Below, one piece after another: positions 17,601 through 26,437 of a stretch of 63,308 nt of DNA. The position numbers and the translations under genes are program-made. Location of the stretch: contig CAZODA010000013.1 in the NCBI GenBank assembly GCA_964578485.1, positions 1 through 63,308 on the forward strand, given 5' to 3'. This DNA is from CAZODA01 sp964578485 (GTDB taxonomy: Bacteria > Bacteroidota > Bacteroidia > Bacteroidales > Marinilabiliaceae). The stretch's first letter is position 1. Each line of letters starts with the position of its first letter. The notes under the pieces are model-generated. The model was not told the origin of the DNA and searched no databases. It saw nothing but the letters and a program-made list of their open reading frames with translations.

Positions 17601-18869
17601 TCTATCATAGCATAGCAAAGAAAGCACCGAGTTAGATTCAAAATATTCATCTTCATACCAATAATATAAATCAGATTTTTCGCCACTTGAATTGTAGTTG
17701 TCTTCATTTTTTATGTATTTCTTCAAGTCTCTGGAAGTTCCAATATATAATTCACCTTCACTGTTTTCTTCAATGGCGCGAACTGAACTTTCATAATTGC
17801 GTTCCTTCTCGGAATGAGTTATTATATATCGGGAAATAGACCTGCCTTTCAATATATTGGTCCTGTCAATTAATCTGCTTCCAACCCATAAAACTCCTGA
17901 CCTGTCAACATAGAGAGCTGTAACATTGTTACCTGACAGACTATAGGGATCATTGGCTTCATATTCAAAAGAGTGAAAAAAAGCTTCTTCAGGCTCTTTG
18001 CTCTGTTCAGATTTTATTAAAAGATTTATACCGGCATCCCAAGTCCCTATCCACAGATTACCATTATTATCATAAAAAAGCTTATAAATTTCATTTGAAT
18101 TTATACTGCCGCTGCCCGTATGCTTTTTGAAATGTTTAAATGAAATTTCTTCTTTGTTTGTGCTGTCTTTAAACATTTTGCTAACTCCACCACCCCAGGT
18201 TGCAACCCAAAGAAAGCCTTCATCATCAAGGGCTAAGTGACTTACAACATGGTGTGGAACCGACTTTTCGGGAGAAAGAGCGTTAGGACTGTAAAGAGTA
18301 TAAGTTCCTGTCTCTCTGTCAAGATTGACAAGTCCTTGATATGTGGCAACCCATAATTCAAGATCATTATCTTCTATTATATCGCTTATTACAATGTCCT
18401 CGATAAAAAAACGCTTATTTCCATTTTCAGGATTTAAACAAACTAAGCCTTCACTCCATGTTCCAACCCAGATTAATCCCTTCTGGTCCTGATAAAGTGC
18501 CAGTATTCGACTGTTAAAATCATAAATTTCAATTTCATCGTTAATAGGATTTAATTTATTTAAACCAAGAGAGGTGCCTATCCAAATATTTCCATCTTTA
18601 TCTTCAAGTAAGGCAGTGACCTCGCGATTGCTGATAACACCCCGGTCCTCAATCCCCGAGCTGTATGTTCGAGTGTTGTAACCATCAAAACGAGTTAAAC
18701 CATTCCATGTTCCAACCCAGATAAAACCTTTACTATCCTGGATTATTACATTTGCCTTGCTACTTGAAAAACCGTCTTCAATACTAAATGAATCAAAATT
18801 CAACACCTTTTGGGGTGATAAAATTTGTGTAAAAAGTCCTAAAACGATTAATAAAACCCCACGCTTCAT
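14685..18869 (-). CDS. Hybrid two-component system sensor/regulator (HTCS)
   Basis: This single-chain regulator senses carbohydrate in the periplasm and controls transcription. After a signal peptide come about 14 two-component propeller repeats (pattern D-x-x-G-x-I/L-W-V/I-G-T-x-x-G-L) and a Y_Y_Y domain (about 725-790, 'YAYMLEGFDTDWNMVGERN'). A membrane helix ('LWAFIIYVIVIIALLYFF') leads to HisKA with His871 in 'NITHEFRTPL', HATPase with 'LLSNALKFSDNGG' and 'GGIGLYLAR', a receiver with Asp1189 in 'VVTDVMMPE', and an AraC-type HTH ('ISEIIYMVGFSSPSYFSRCF'). All catalytic residues are present. The nearest metabolic gene, lacZ, lies upstream on the same strand, so I infer that HTCS responds to a galactoside-containing glycan. 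No SusC/SusD pair is in the window. Confidence 0.96.
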   Translation of the reverse strand: MKRGVLLIVLGLFTQILSPQKVLNFDSFSIEDGFSSSKANVIIQDSKGFIWVGTWNGLTRFDGYNTRTYSSGIEDRGVISNREVTALLEDKDGNIWIGTSLGLNKLNPINDEIEIYDFNSRILALYQDQKGLIWVGTWSEGLVCLNPENGNKRFFIEDIVISDIIEDNDLELWVATYQGLVNLDRETGTYTLYSPNALSPEKSVPHHVVSHLALDDEGFLWVATWGGGVSKMFKDSTNKEEISFKHFKKHTGSGSINSNEIYKLFYDNNGNLWIGTWDAGINLLIKSEQSKEPEEAFFHSFEYEANDPYSLSGNNVTALYVDRSGVLWVGSRLIDRTNILKGRSISRYIITHSEKERNYESSVRAIEENSEGELYIGTSRDLKKYIKNEDNYNSSGEKSDLYYWYEDEYFESNSVLSLLCYDRGLLIGTDDAGLLVIPKDEMVNFPSSSFDFYNNHTPIQLPGNKISVLHKSSKYDEIVWLGSMQHGFSKLSFKDHKIQEIKNYNSGNTELSDNNIRDIFEDQNGFVWIATQRGVNRFDPETEDFLNFFSVRNDSTTINDNIVNCFSEDSHGNLWVSTNSGLNKKIVTVHPNGSETISFKRFPNLSHIGSGLITNMVLDSDNSLWLSFYEGIAKFDPEKEQLSNSFLMREFQRIGIERNTAHKSLDGQILLGGTHGFISLYPKEILFNTKAPEIIFTDIQIFNKSIADTPTDSDKDYRSVPYLNSLVLTPSERVVTFEFSAMDFTYPALNSYAYMLEGFDTDWNMVGERNTATYTNVPDGKYTFKVKAANSDGVWSELPATLSVTILPPWWKTLWAFIIYVIVIIALLYFFKRYSIIQVKEKSKLLFEKIQHEKEHELNDLKVRFFTNITHEFRTPLTLVLSPVDEILAQNDLPDKYKKPLHLVKRNAERLLRLINQLMDFRKVDRGKMELFLQKFDIVPVLKELFDSFQALVHSKNIELSMDISASKIEVWMDRDKFEKIFLNLLSNALKFSDNGGKVSVKAGIKYHDVFQADMFFIDITDDGIGIALDKQELIFDRFYQIDDKKNKSTGGIGLYLARIFVEQHQGIITVESEPGQGSSFRVMLPLSPIGTTEGINSEQEKEGLESSYSVQLNGHKEQEQEQKEKEESVFKVQTAKEIPSVVIVEDDEDLKNFIVDGLSDHFNVISSSNGKEALDDIRKHDPDIVVTDVMMPEMNGFELCRILREDISTSHIPVVIITAKTMQEDEQKGLELGAVDYIYKPFNMANLKLKLLNIMKNKQKNHERFRKDLILKPEVTVLSSLDDEFLKNAVAAVEENLDNSAFDVESLSDKLKITPNQTYRKIKALTGFTAKEFIRTHRLKTAAQLLVQKKRNISEIIYMVGFSSPSYFSRCFKDYFGCTPTEYIERETGEANS

Positions 18870-19147
18870 AAATCACTGATTTTTATTTGCATAAATTAAA
18901 ATCATTATCCGAATAATAAAGAAAAAATAATGCAACAATGATGAGAATCATTCTTATAAGTGAAATAAAAAAAGATAACAATACATTTTGAAATTAAGTA
19001 ATACTTTAATAAAAACAAAATGCTCCTCTAAAAACTGATAATAAGTTAAATGATAAGATAGATTTACACAATTTTTTGTGCACTCACACTGCAGTGGCAT
19101 TATCAATGAAAATATCCTATCAACAGCCTTTTTTTTATAAAAATGTA
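18870..19147. other. Intergenic region upstream of the HTCS gene
   Basis: This is AT-rich spacer between the HTCS start and the palindrome/repeat block. I see no gene, no TAnnTTTG box on the minus strand and no hairpin worth calling. Confidence 0.4.
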
Positions 19148-19169
19148 GAGACGTTGCATGCAACGTCTC
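19148..19169. repeat. 22-bp perfect palindrome GAGACGTTGCA/TGCAACGTCTC
   Basis: A perfect 22-bp palindrome ends at the assembly gap. The same 20-bp core (AGACGTTGCATGCAACGTCT) occurs at 50920-50939, and variants occur at 26270-26289, 53677-53700, 60327-60354 and 62621-62641. It is a member of an intergenic palindromic repeat family. Confidence 0.9.
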
Positions 19170-19269
19170 NNNNNNNNNNNNNNNNNNNNNNNNNNNNNNN
19201 NNNNNNNNNNNNNNNNNNNNNNNNNNNNNNNNNNNNNNNNNNNNNNNNNNNNNNNNNNNNNNNNNNNNN
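19170..19269. other. Assembly gap, 100 N
   Basis: Exactly 100 N, the conventional filler for a gap of unknown length. It sits inside a short-period repeat, so the true array may be much longer or shorter. Confidence 0.95.
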
Positions 19270-19339
19270 TTATGCAACGTCTCTTATGCAACGTCTCTTA
19301 TGCAACGTCTCTTATGCAACGTCTCTTATGCAACGTCTT
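19270..19339. repeat. 14-bp tandem array, TTATGCAACGTCTC x5
   Basis: Five head-to-tail copies of 14 bp start at 19270, 19284, 19298, 19312 and 19326 (the last ends in T rather than C). The unit equals the right arm of the palindrome at 19148-19169 plus TT, so the array appears to have grown from that arm and to continue into the gap. It lies directly behind the lacZ stop codon. The unit is too short and lacks spacers, so it is not a CRISPR. Confidence 0.92.
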
Positions 19340-19353
19340 TACGTAATTGCCAA

Positions 19354-22300
19354 TCAAGGGTTTTCAGGCTTTATCAAATATGAATATTTATAGTTTGAGT
19401 CTGTAAGTCGGTATTCATTATGAGGATGTCGGCCCCAGGAGTCGTCACCACCAAGTCCCCTTTGAAGTAAATCAACATTTAATACTATATTTTCTCTTTC
19501 GTAAATATCAATTGGTCGTTGCCCTTTTTTGGTAAAACCGGGGTCGAGATCTTCCGAATGATAATAAAGAGCACTGACACTTAAAGGTTGAAGGCCTTCT
19601 ATTCTTAAGCCATAACCTTCGTCATTTGTAAGGCTTAACCACCTGACATCAGTTTTATTTCCATTTTCTTGCGGCCTGGGATAGGGAACATACTGATCGG
19701 CAACAGAAGAATGATAAATACCAAGATGTGAACTAAGATTGCGGTCTGAATAGTTTTCCCATGGTCCTCTTCCATACCATGAAAAATTGTCAAATTCTTT
19801 TGAAACAGATATCTCCATACCAAATCTTGGTAGCTCAGGCAAACTTTCCATTCCTGCTTCATATTCAGCATCTACACGGATAGAACCATCGGGCGTAACA
19901 GTATAAACAATTTTGTAATGTGAGCGAACATCCCAAAGGAAAAAATCAACATCCATAACAAATTTGTTATTGCTTTTTTCTGTGGATACATTTCTGACAT
20001 CCCTATGAAGACCTGCCTGACGCCATAAACTGCTATTGCGATGCATGTTGTTTCCAAAATCATTGTCTATGGGGGCTCTCCAAAAATATGGCTGAGGAGA
20101 TCCGTTAATTATTCTTTTTCCCTTAAGCTGATATTGATCGATTGTACCGCGATTCTTATTGAAAACTATTCTGAAATTATCACCAACAATGACAACTGAA
20201 TTTTCGCTTTCTTCAACATCGAATCTTGAAGAGTTGTCAACAAATTCTCGTGAAAAATAATCATTTCCTTTAAAGTGGATTTGTTCGCTTGCAATTTCAT
20301 GACCCGCAGGTAACATCTGACGTGCATTTTTTGTATAAGCATAAAGATTTAAAAAATACTCATCACCTTGTTGCGGCTCCGGATTTTTAAAACCAAGCTT
20401 AACAACGCGACTTTTACCGGGCCCCAAGTCAACAGCAAAATCCCCTGAATCAACAAGCTTACCATTTTTCATCAACTCCCAGCTAAAAGAATAATCTTTT
20501 AAATTGGTGAAGAAAAATCTGTTTTCTACCCTTATTGTTCCCTTTTCAAGTGATTCTTCTGTGAAATGGATATTTTGTTGACATTTTTTGACCTCCATTA
20601 AAGCAGGTTGTGGTGTTCTATCGGGAAACACTATGCCGTTAATACAAAAATTTTCATCATTATGTAAGTGACCACCACCTATATGTCCGCCATAGGCAAA
20701 AAACTCACGGCCTGTTTCATCAACAGCTAAAATCCCCTGATCTACCCAATCCCATATAAAGCCACCTTGCATGTGTGGATAGTTATAAAAAATATCCCAA
20801 AATTTAAAGAAATTACCTGTACTGTTACCCATTGAATGAGCATATTCGCATAAAATATAGGGACGTTCTACACTCTCACGTTTTGCATATTCCATTATAT
20901 TATTGAAATGCGCATACATAGGAGCAACAATATCAGTATTGGCTCGCTGTCCTGCTTGCTCAAACATTACAACACGGGTTTCATCCCGCTTTTTGATCCA
21001 ATCATAAGCATCAAAAAACACCTGTCCGTTTCCACATTCATTTCCCATACTCCAGGCAAAAATGCAAGGATGATTTTTGTCCCTTTCTACCATTCTGTAA
21101 ATCCTGTCCATGTGAGCCGCATGCCATTCAGGCAAATAAGCCGGGTGCTTGCTACGATCAAACCAGCTCTGAAATTCAGCGCCCATACCATGGGTTTCAA
21201 TATTAGCCTCATCTACAATGTACATTCCATATTCGTCGGCTAAAGAGTATAATTCCGGTGAATGAGGATAATGACTCGTACGAATAGCATTAACATTATG
21301 TAATTGCATTATTTCAATATCCTTTCTTAATACCTCAGGAGAAACGTAGTGGCCATTGATATGACAATGCTCGTGTAAATTTACACCCTTCATTAATACA
21401 GCTTTACCATTTACCAATAATTGACCTTTCTTAATCTCTACCGAACGAAAACCTATGCGCCAGCTGGTTGATTCAATAGTTTTTCCTGATGAATCTTTAA
21501 GAGAAATAAGAGCAGAATAAAGATTTGGATCTTCGGCACTCCATAATAATGGATTACGAACATTCTTACTAATATTAACTTCTGTATCGCCATTGGCAGG
21601 TATTGTTATATTGTAATTTTCAGTAAAAATTTTCTTGCCGTCTTTTTGTAACAAAGAAAAAGTTAAAATTTGCGAAACAGCTGAAGAAGAATAATTCCTT
21701 AAAGTTATTTCACCCTCAAGCTTTCCATGTTTGTAATTATTGTCGAGACCGGGACGTAAAAAGAAATCGGCAATACGTGTGTCAGCAGTTGAATAAAGAT
21801 ATATATCCCTTTCAAAACCACTTAAACGCCAGAAATCCTGGTCTTCTAAATAGCTGCCATCAGTCCACCTGTAAACTTCTGCAGCAATTATATTCTTACC
21901 TTTCCTAACAAAAGGGGTGATATCAAATTCAACAGGGGTTTTTGTACCTTGATGATAGCCAACTTGCTCACCATTTATCCATATATACATACCACTGGTT
22001 CCTCCTTTAAAGTGTAAAAATACTTTTCGGTTTTCCCAACCCTCAGGTAAAATAAAATCACGACGGTAAGAACCAACAGGATTATCCTCTACACCAATAA
22101 AAGGAGGATTGGCAGCATGTGGATAACGTGCATTGGTATAAATAGGTATGCCATATCCTTGTAACTCCCAGTTGGAAGGAACCGCTATGTCGTCCCAATG
22201 ATCTGTATTATAATTTTCTTTATAAAAATCGTCAGCCTTTTGAATAGGATCAGGAGAAAAATGAAACTTCCATGTTCCACTTAATAACATGTAATAAGGA

Positions 22301-22485
22301 GACTCATTGAAGTCGTTGTTTAGTGCCATTTCATCATCCGGATAATTATAAAAAGTAGCACGGGGAGCTTCAGAATTTTTTGTGAATATTGTCGGATCTT
22401 CCCAATCACGATGTGGCCGATCTTCAGCAAATATTAATGTCTGATAAGCAATTAAAAGAACAAAAATTAAGAAGGACTTTTTCAT
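19354..22485 (-). CDS. Beta-galactosidase, glycoside hydrolase family 2 (LacZ type), secreted
   Basis: This retaining exo-beta-galactosidase has the full five-domain LacZ layout: sugar-binding jelly roll (about 30-230), immunoglobulin-like domain (about 235-350), TIM barrel (about 352-640), a second Ig-like region and the C-terminal small-chain domain (about 755-1040). The acid/base is Glu483 in 'WSMGNECGNG' and the nucleophile Glu547 in 'YILCEYAHSMGN'. Its length of 1043 residues is close to E. coli LacZ. Unlike E. coli LacZ it begins with a signal peptide ('FLIFVLLIAYQTLIFAED'), so it acts in the periplasm or outside. It is upstream of the HTCS gene on the same strand and divergent from the LamG gene. 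GH2 specificity can vary, so the native substrate is inferred. Confidence 0.95.
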   Translation of the reverse strand: MKKSFLIFVLLIAYQTLIFAEDRPHRDWEDPTIFTKNSEAPRATFYNYPDDEMALNNDFNESPYYMLLSGTWKFHFSPDPIQKADDFYKENYNTDHWDDIAVPSNWELQGYGIPIYTNARYPHAANPPFIGVEDNPVGSYRRDFILPEGWENRKVFLHFKGGTSGMYIWINGEQVGYHQGTKTPVEFDITPFVRKGKNIIAAEVYRWTDGSYLEDQDFWRLSGFERDIYLYSTADTRIADFFLRPGLDNNYKHGKLEGEITLRNYSSSAVSQILTFSLLQKDGKKIFTENYNITIPANGDTEVNISKNVRNPLLWSAEDPNLYSALISLKDSSGKTIESTSWRIGFRSVEIKKGQLLVNGKAVLMKGVNLHEHCHINGHYVSPEVLRKDIEIMQLHNVNAIRTSHYPHSPELYSLADEYGMYIVDEANIETHGMGAEFQSWFDRSKHPAYLPEWHAAHMDRIYRMVERDKNHPCIFAWSMGNECGNGQVFFDAYDWIKKRDETRVVMFEQAGQRANTDIVAPMYAHFNNIMEYAKRESVERPYILCEYAHSMGNSTGNFFKFWDIFYNYPHMQGGFIWDWVDQGILAVDETGREFFAYGGHIGGGHLHNDENFCINGIVFPDRTPQPALMEVKKCQQNIHFTEESLEKGTIRVENRFFFTNLKDYSFSWELMKNGKLVDSGDFAVDLGPGKSRVVKLGFKNPEPQQGDEYFLNLYAYTKNARQMLPAGHEIASEQIHFKGNDYFSREFVDNSSRFDVEESENSVVIVGDNFRIVFNKNRGTIDQYQLKGKRIINGSPQPYFWRAPIDNDFGNNMHRNSSLWRQAGLHRDVRNVSTEKSNNKFVMDVDFFLWDVRSHYKIVYTVTPDGSIRVDAEYEAGMESLPELPRFGMEISVSKEFDNFSWYGRGPWENYSDRNLSSHLGIYHSSVADQYVPYPRPQENGNKTDVRWLSLTNDEGYGLRIEGLQPLSVSALYYHSEDLDPGFTKKGQRPIDIYERENIVLNVDLLQRGLGGDDSWGRHPHNEYRLTDSNYKYSYLIKPENP

Positions 22486-22978
22486 TTCTTCAATTTTATT
22501 TAATTAATAAAATAATATCTGACAACACTTTTAAATTAAAAATGAATTTAATTTAATAAGACTGTTTAAATGTCATAATTAGAGAACAATTAATTCATCA
22601 GATCAAAAGTAAATAAATTATAAACTCCTTAATGGTAGTTATTTAAAAAATTATATAAAATATTTTAAACACTATAGATTCAATATTGATTTGAAAAGAG
22701 AATTGTGAAGATAGCAATATATGGTTCTATATATTTTGGCTGCATTGAGTTACATCATTATATTTCCTTTGATTTTTTAAAAAAATGACAATAAAAAGAA
22801 TTTTATGCAAAAAAAAGTCAAATAATTGACAATGGAACTCATGCTAAAGGTATAATTTTAAAATCGTGGAATTATAATTATTTACCTTATATAAATAAAG
22901 GTGAAATATATATTTAAATCCATACTTGTAAACCTTATTAAATTGATTATAAAATAATCTGATTAAAACTAAATTTAA
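22486..22978. other. Divergent intergenic region, lacZ / LamG gene
   Basis: These 493 bp are very AT-rich and must contain two divergent promoters. I see no ORF of note, no TAnnTTTG element in good position and no clear hairpin. HTCS binding sites could lie here but cannot be recognised by eye. Confidence 0.4.
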
Positions 22979-25900
22979 ATGAAAAAATCTTTACACTTAT
23001 TTAGATGGACAAGCTTATTTGTATTAATAGCTTTCCTCAATTCAGGCTTACTCAGAGCCCAAGCGGTTGATGATTTTGGCGAATTTGACCCCCCTTTAAC
23101 CGAAACACAAATTGTTTATGCTAAAACAATTTTTCATGATGGCGATAAAAATGGTGTTTTTGATGCAGCCTTTTGTCTTACTGAAGTTGAAGTTGTTTCC
23201 TATGGGGATTATTCTGCTGTAGTGGCTTATTATAATACCGGTTTGCATATAAGGGAAGGTGGGGGCTTTAAATTCACAAATGCTGTAATCCCTGAAGATG
23301 GTAAAATTCATGAATTATGGTTTTTGATAAATGTAGTTGATGAGTATTATCGCGTTTGGGCAAAGCGTGAAGATATGGAAACTCCCGTATTAATTTTTGA
23401 TGGTGATGCTGATTTTAGGAGAACAGATATTTCAGCTATTAATTATTGGGCTGCTTTTCATAATCCTGATGCCCAGGATGATTATGTTGAAGTTCTTGAA
23501 GTGGAAGTGCTATACAGTAATGAAGCGAAATTAGATATTTTGACTTTTGATAAAGGAGAATTGTCCCCTGAATTTTCACCCGATATTTTAGATTATGAAT
23601 TAATTGTTCCTTATGGTACTACAACATTAAATATTAATGCTAATGGCGTTGGTAATATTGTTGAAGTATGGGATGGAGTTGAAGGAATAAAATTACCGGC
23701 CATCGGAGAAATTAATATTCCTATGGAAGGAACAGACCTTGAAATTATTGTTATTTCTATGATAGATGGCACAGAATCTTCCTATATGGTGTATATCGAC
23801 CAAGGAGAAGGCAGGTCTGTAGCCAAATTGCAAGATATAGAAACCAGCCTTCCAATGCATGGTTTTTATATCGAAGAGGATGTCTTTGATTATGAGGTTG
23901 TTGTTCCCTTTGGCACTACAACTTTCACCTTTAACGGACTTTCATTACATCCTTCAGCAACAGTAACAGGAGACGGTGAAGTTACTCTTTCAGATGGAAA
24001 AGGTAGTGCTACCGTAACAGTAACTTCAGCCGATGAAAGTAATACTGCTGTTTATAATTTTACCTTCGTTGAGCCGCTTGTTGATTATGCAATTGAAATG
24101 GCAGGAGGTAATGGTAAAGACAGCCATATCGATATTTCCGGACTCAACTTAAACTCTGAATCATATACAATTGAAATGTGGTTGAAACCACATGGTAATC
24201 AATCGGCCAATTCAGGTTTGTTTTATATGAGAGAGAGTGATAGTAACCATGCAGGACTACAATATTCATCCGATTGGCAAGGATCCGGTGCCATTAGGTT
24301 TATGACAAATATAGAAGGTGACTATGGAGTTCTTACAAGTACAGTTCCTACCGATCAATGGCATCATGTAGCTGCAGTGCTAACACCCGATTCAAGAACA
24401 ATATTCTTTAATGGAACAGAATATGCTGAAGAAGATAGAGAAATGCCGCTTGTAGATTATTCTTCCGGAAAACTATATATAGGATGGGATGATGGAGGAG
24501 ATGCAAGAGCTTTTAGAGGAATGTTGGATGAAATTCGTGTTTGGGATAAAGCACTCACACTTGAAGAGCTTAATGAAAATGCATATAAAGTTCTTTCAGG
24601 AAATGAAGACAACTTAGTTGGTTATTGGAATTTCGATATTCCAAATCCTAATGTAGCTTGGGACTTGTCGCCGGCACAAAAACATGGTGCAATTGTTGGT
24701 GGCAGTTTTGGTGATTCCTTTATCAAGGCCAATTTGAATATGGAAACTATAGTTGTCGTTGATGGAAGGATATATCCTGAAGTAACACCGGCTAATAGCG
24801 AATATTACATACTTGTTGATGAAGGTATAAACCAGATCGAAATTGTGGCCGAACCTATAGACCCTGCTGTAACTGTCTCAGGTGCCGGAGCCATTGATAT
24901 ACAAAACGACGAAGGTGAGATTGTTATTACCCTTACATCAGAAAACGGTGAATATAATAAGGATTACACCTTTAAATATTTGATAGATAAACTTACTCCT
25001 GAATTAATGCATTCATATACTTTTGCCGATGGTACAGCAAAAGATGTTATTTCAGGAGCCGACGGTGTAATTAATGGAGGAGATATTGTTGATGGGAAAT
25101 TTATTTCATCAGAACAAGGTCATTATATTGAATTACCTGCTGAGGAAATCTCCCTGAAAGATTATCATGCCATAACGCTGGAAGCCTATGTTACAAATAA
25201 CGATAATCCTACTTATACCATGCTTGCTTATTTTGGAGGCCTTTCAGGAGCAAACAGCTACTGGATCCAACCTACCAGGAATCTGGCAGATGGTGATAAT
25301 TCAAGCCGTACAGAAGTGATAGGTGGCGGTGCTACAGCAACAGCTTCAGGATCGCGAGCCCTTGATTTTGCAAACCAGCATTTTGTTAGCGTATTAACTT
25401 ATGATTCGATTTGTTTGTTTATCGATGGAAATCTCGAAGCTGTTACACATACACCCGAAAATCTTATCATTCCTGTTATAAGTACGGAAAATGCATGGAT
25501 AGGGAGAAGTGGATGGAATGATCCACATTGGCTCGGAGAAATCTTCGAATTCAATATTTATAAAGGTGCTATGACTGAAGAAGAAATAGCAATACGCTCA
25601 TTAGATTTCCCACTTGATGATAACAGCAGTTTAGCTACCTTATCAGATATTGCAGTTGATGGTGAAGAACTTGAAGAGTTTAAATCATATATTCTTGATT
25701 ATCTAATTGAATTACCTGAAGGTACAGTAGAAGTTCCAACAGTTGAAGCAGAACTTTCATACGCTGGTGCAAGTATGGAGATTAATCCTGCAGAATCATT
25801 GCCAGGAACAACAACAATAATTGTTACAGCGGAAGACGGAGTAACTGTAAATACTTATACTGTGGAATTCTTCGTTGAAGGAGACCCCATTACAAATATT

Positions 25901-26140
25901 GAGAAAGCTGATAATGAAGGAACTATTGTTTATCCTACAGTTAGTAAAGGAGAATTTAATGTGAAATCTAAAAATTCCCTCTCAGTTGTATCTGTATATA
26001 ATGTGGCAGGAAATTTAGTTTGGAGAACTGAAAATGTAGCTAATGAGCTTACTGTTTCCGTTCCTTCACCCGGAATGTACATTATAGTAACAGAAAGTAA
26101 TAATGGAGTTGAAATATTTAAAGTGATAAAGACAAATTAA
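22979..26140 (+). CDS. Secreted LamG/concanavalin-like protein with T9SS type A sorting domain
   Basis: A signal peptide ('SLFVLIAFLNSGLLRAQA') is followed by an uncharacterised beta-rich domain (about 30-180) and cadherin-like beta-sandwich repeats (about 180-270, 275-365 and 590-665; pattern YxIxVxxGTTxxxI). Two LamG-type jelly rolls follow, at about 370-550 ('YTIEMWLKPHGN', 'WHHVAAVL', 'GMLDEIRVWDKALT') and about 670-870. A further sandwich repeat is at about 880-965. The last 75 residues form a type A T9SS sorting domain ending 'PSPGMYIIVTESNNG' then 'FKVIKTN'. LamG domains bind glycans or proteins; no catalytic motif is evident, so I infer a cell-surface carbohydrate-binding or adhesion protein. 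It is divergent from lacZ and monocistronic, with a terminator close behind. Confidence 0.85.
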   Translation: MKKSLHLFRWTSLFVLIAFLNSGLLRAQAVDDFGEFDPPLTETQIVYAKTIFHDGDKNGVFDAAFCLTEVEVVSYGDYSAVVAYYNTGLHIREGGGFKFTNAVIPEDGKIHELWFLINVVDEYYRVWAKREDMETPVLIFDGDADFRRTDISAINYWAAFHNPDAQDDYVEVLEVEVLYSNEAKLDILTFDKGELSPEFSPDILDYELIVPYGTTTLNINANGVGNIVEVWDGVEGIKLPAIGEINIPMEGTDLEIIVISMIDGTESSYMVYIDQGEGRSVAKLQDIETSLPMHGFYIEEDVFDYEVVVPFGTTTFTFNGLSLHPSATVTGDGEVTLSDGKGSATVTVTSADESNTAVYNFTFVEPLVDYAIEMAGGNGKDSHIDISGLNLNSESYTIEMWLKPHGNQSANSGLFYMRESDSNHAGLQYSSDWQGSGAIRFMTNIEGDYGVLTSTVPTDQWHHVAAVLTPDSRTIFFNGTEYAEEDREMPLVDYSSGKLYIGWDDGGDARAFRGMLDEIRVWDKALTLEELNENAYKVLSGNEDNLVGYWNFDIPNPNVAWDLSPAQKHGAIVGGSFGDSFIKANLNMETIVVVDGRIYPEVTPANSEYYILVDEGINQIEIVAEPIDPAVTVSGAGAIDIQNDEGEIVITLTSENGEYNKDYTFKYLIDKLTPELMHSYTFADGTAKDVISGADGVINGGDIVDGKFISSEQGHYIELPAEEISLKDYHAITLEAYVTNNDNPTYTMLAYFGGLSGANSYWIQPTRNLADGDNSSRTEVIGGGATATASGSRALDFANQHFVSVLTYDSICLFIDGNLEAVTHTPENLIIPVISTENAWIGRSGWNDPHWLGEIFEFNIYKGAMTEEEIAIRSLDFPLDDNSSLATLSDIAVDGEELEEFKSYILDYLIELPEGTVEVPTVEAELSYAGASMEINPAESLPGTTTIIVTAEDGVTVNTYTVEFFVEGDPITNIEKADNEGTIVYPTVSKGEFNVKSKNSLSVVSVYNVAGNLVWRTENVANELTVSVPSPGMYIIVTESNNGVEIFKVIKTN

Positions 26141-26168
26141 TTTTTCATAGTTAGTGAATTGAAGTGTT

Positions 26169-26203
26169 AAAGAAGCTGTCTTTGTGAGACAGCTTCTTTT
26201 TTT
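26169..26203 (+). terminator. Intrinsic terminator after the LamG gene
   Basis: Perfect 13-bp arms (26169-26181 and 26187-26199), a 5-nt loop and a run of T to 26203. It is located 28 bp after the stop codon. The hairpin plus the following TTTAATGTAC is repeated near 62728-62772, so it is also part of a dispersed module. Confidence 0.9.
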
Positions 26204-26244
26204 AATGTACCCAAAGCATCCGGGTTCAGGCATCAGTAAACAGT
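26197..26244. repeat. Dispersed module TTTAATGTACCCAAAGCATCC plus TCAGTAAACAGT
   Basis: TTTTTAATGTACYCAAAGCATCC here recurs at about 62984-63008, and TCAGTAAACAGT (26233-26244) recurs at 62787-62798 and, inverted, at 85-117. Non-coding. Confidence 0.75.
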
Positions 26245-26269
26245 TATCAAAGACAATGGATATTTGTAG

Positions 26270-26289
26270 GGACGTGACATGTTGCGTCC
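26270..26289. repeat. Degenerate member of the AGACG palindrome family
   Basis: GTAGG precedes GGACGTGACATGTTGCGTCC, an imperfect palindrome with outer GGACG/CGTCC arms. Same design as the copies at 19148, 50920 and 60327. Confidence 0.55.
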
Positions 26290-26317
26290 ATTTCGGGTCA
26301 TCAAATTACGTACTACT

Positions 26318-26363
26318 CGGTCGTTGAGCGGAGTCGAAATGCGGTCGTTGAGCGGAGCCGAAA
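26318..26363. repeat. Direct repeat CGGTCGTTGAGCGGAGYCGAAA x2
   Basis: Two 22-bp copies (26318-26339 and 26342-26363) have a 24-bp period and differ at one base. The core TTGAGCGGAGTCGAAA occurs inverted at 51063-51078. Dispersed intergenic repeat, non-coding. Confidence 0.85.
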
Positions 26364-26437
26364 CGCCCGAAATATCAATTATGAATTATAAGTGATTAAT
26401 TAAATGTTGAGGACTAAGTCTAAATCAATATCATTTA

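Noticed and set aside
19270..19339. Tandem 14-bp array as a possible CRISPR
   Set aside because: Units abut directly with no spacers and no cas genes are present in the window.
18954..19393. Open frames spanning the N run
   Set aside because: They exist only because N was read through and because a 14-bp repeat stays open in several frames.
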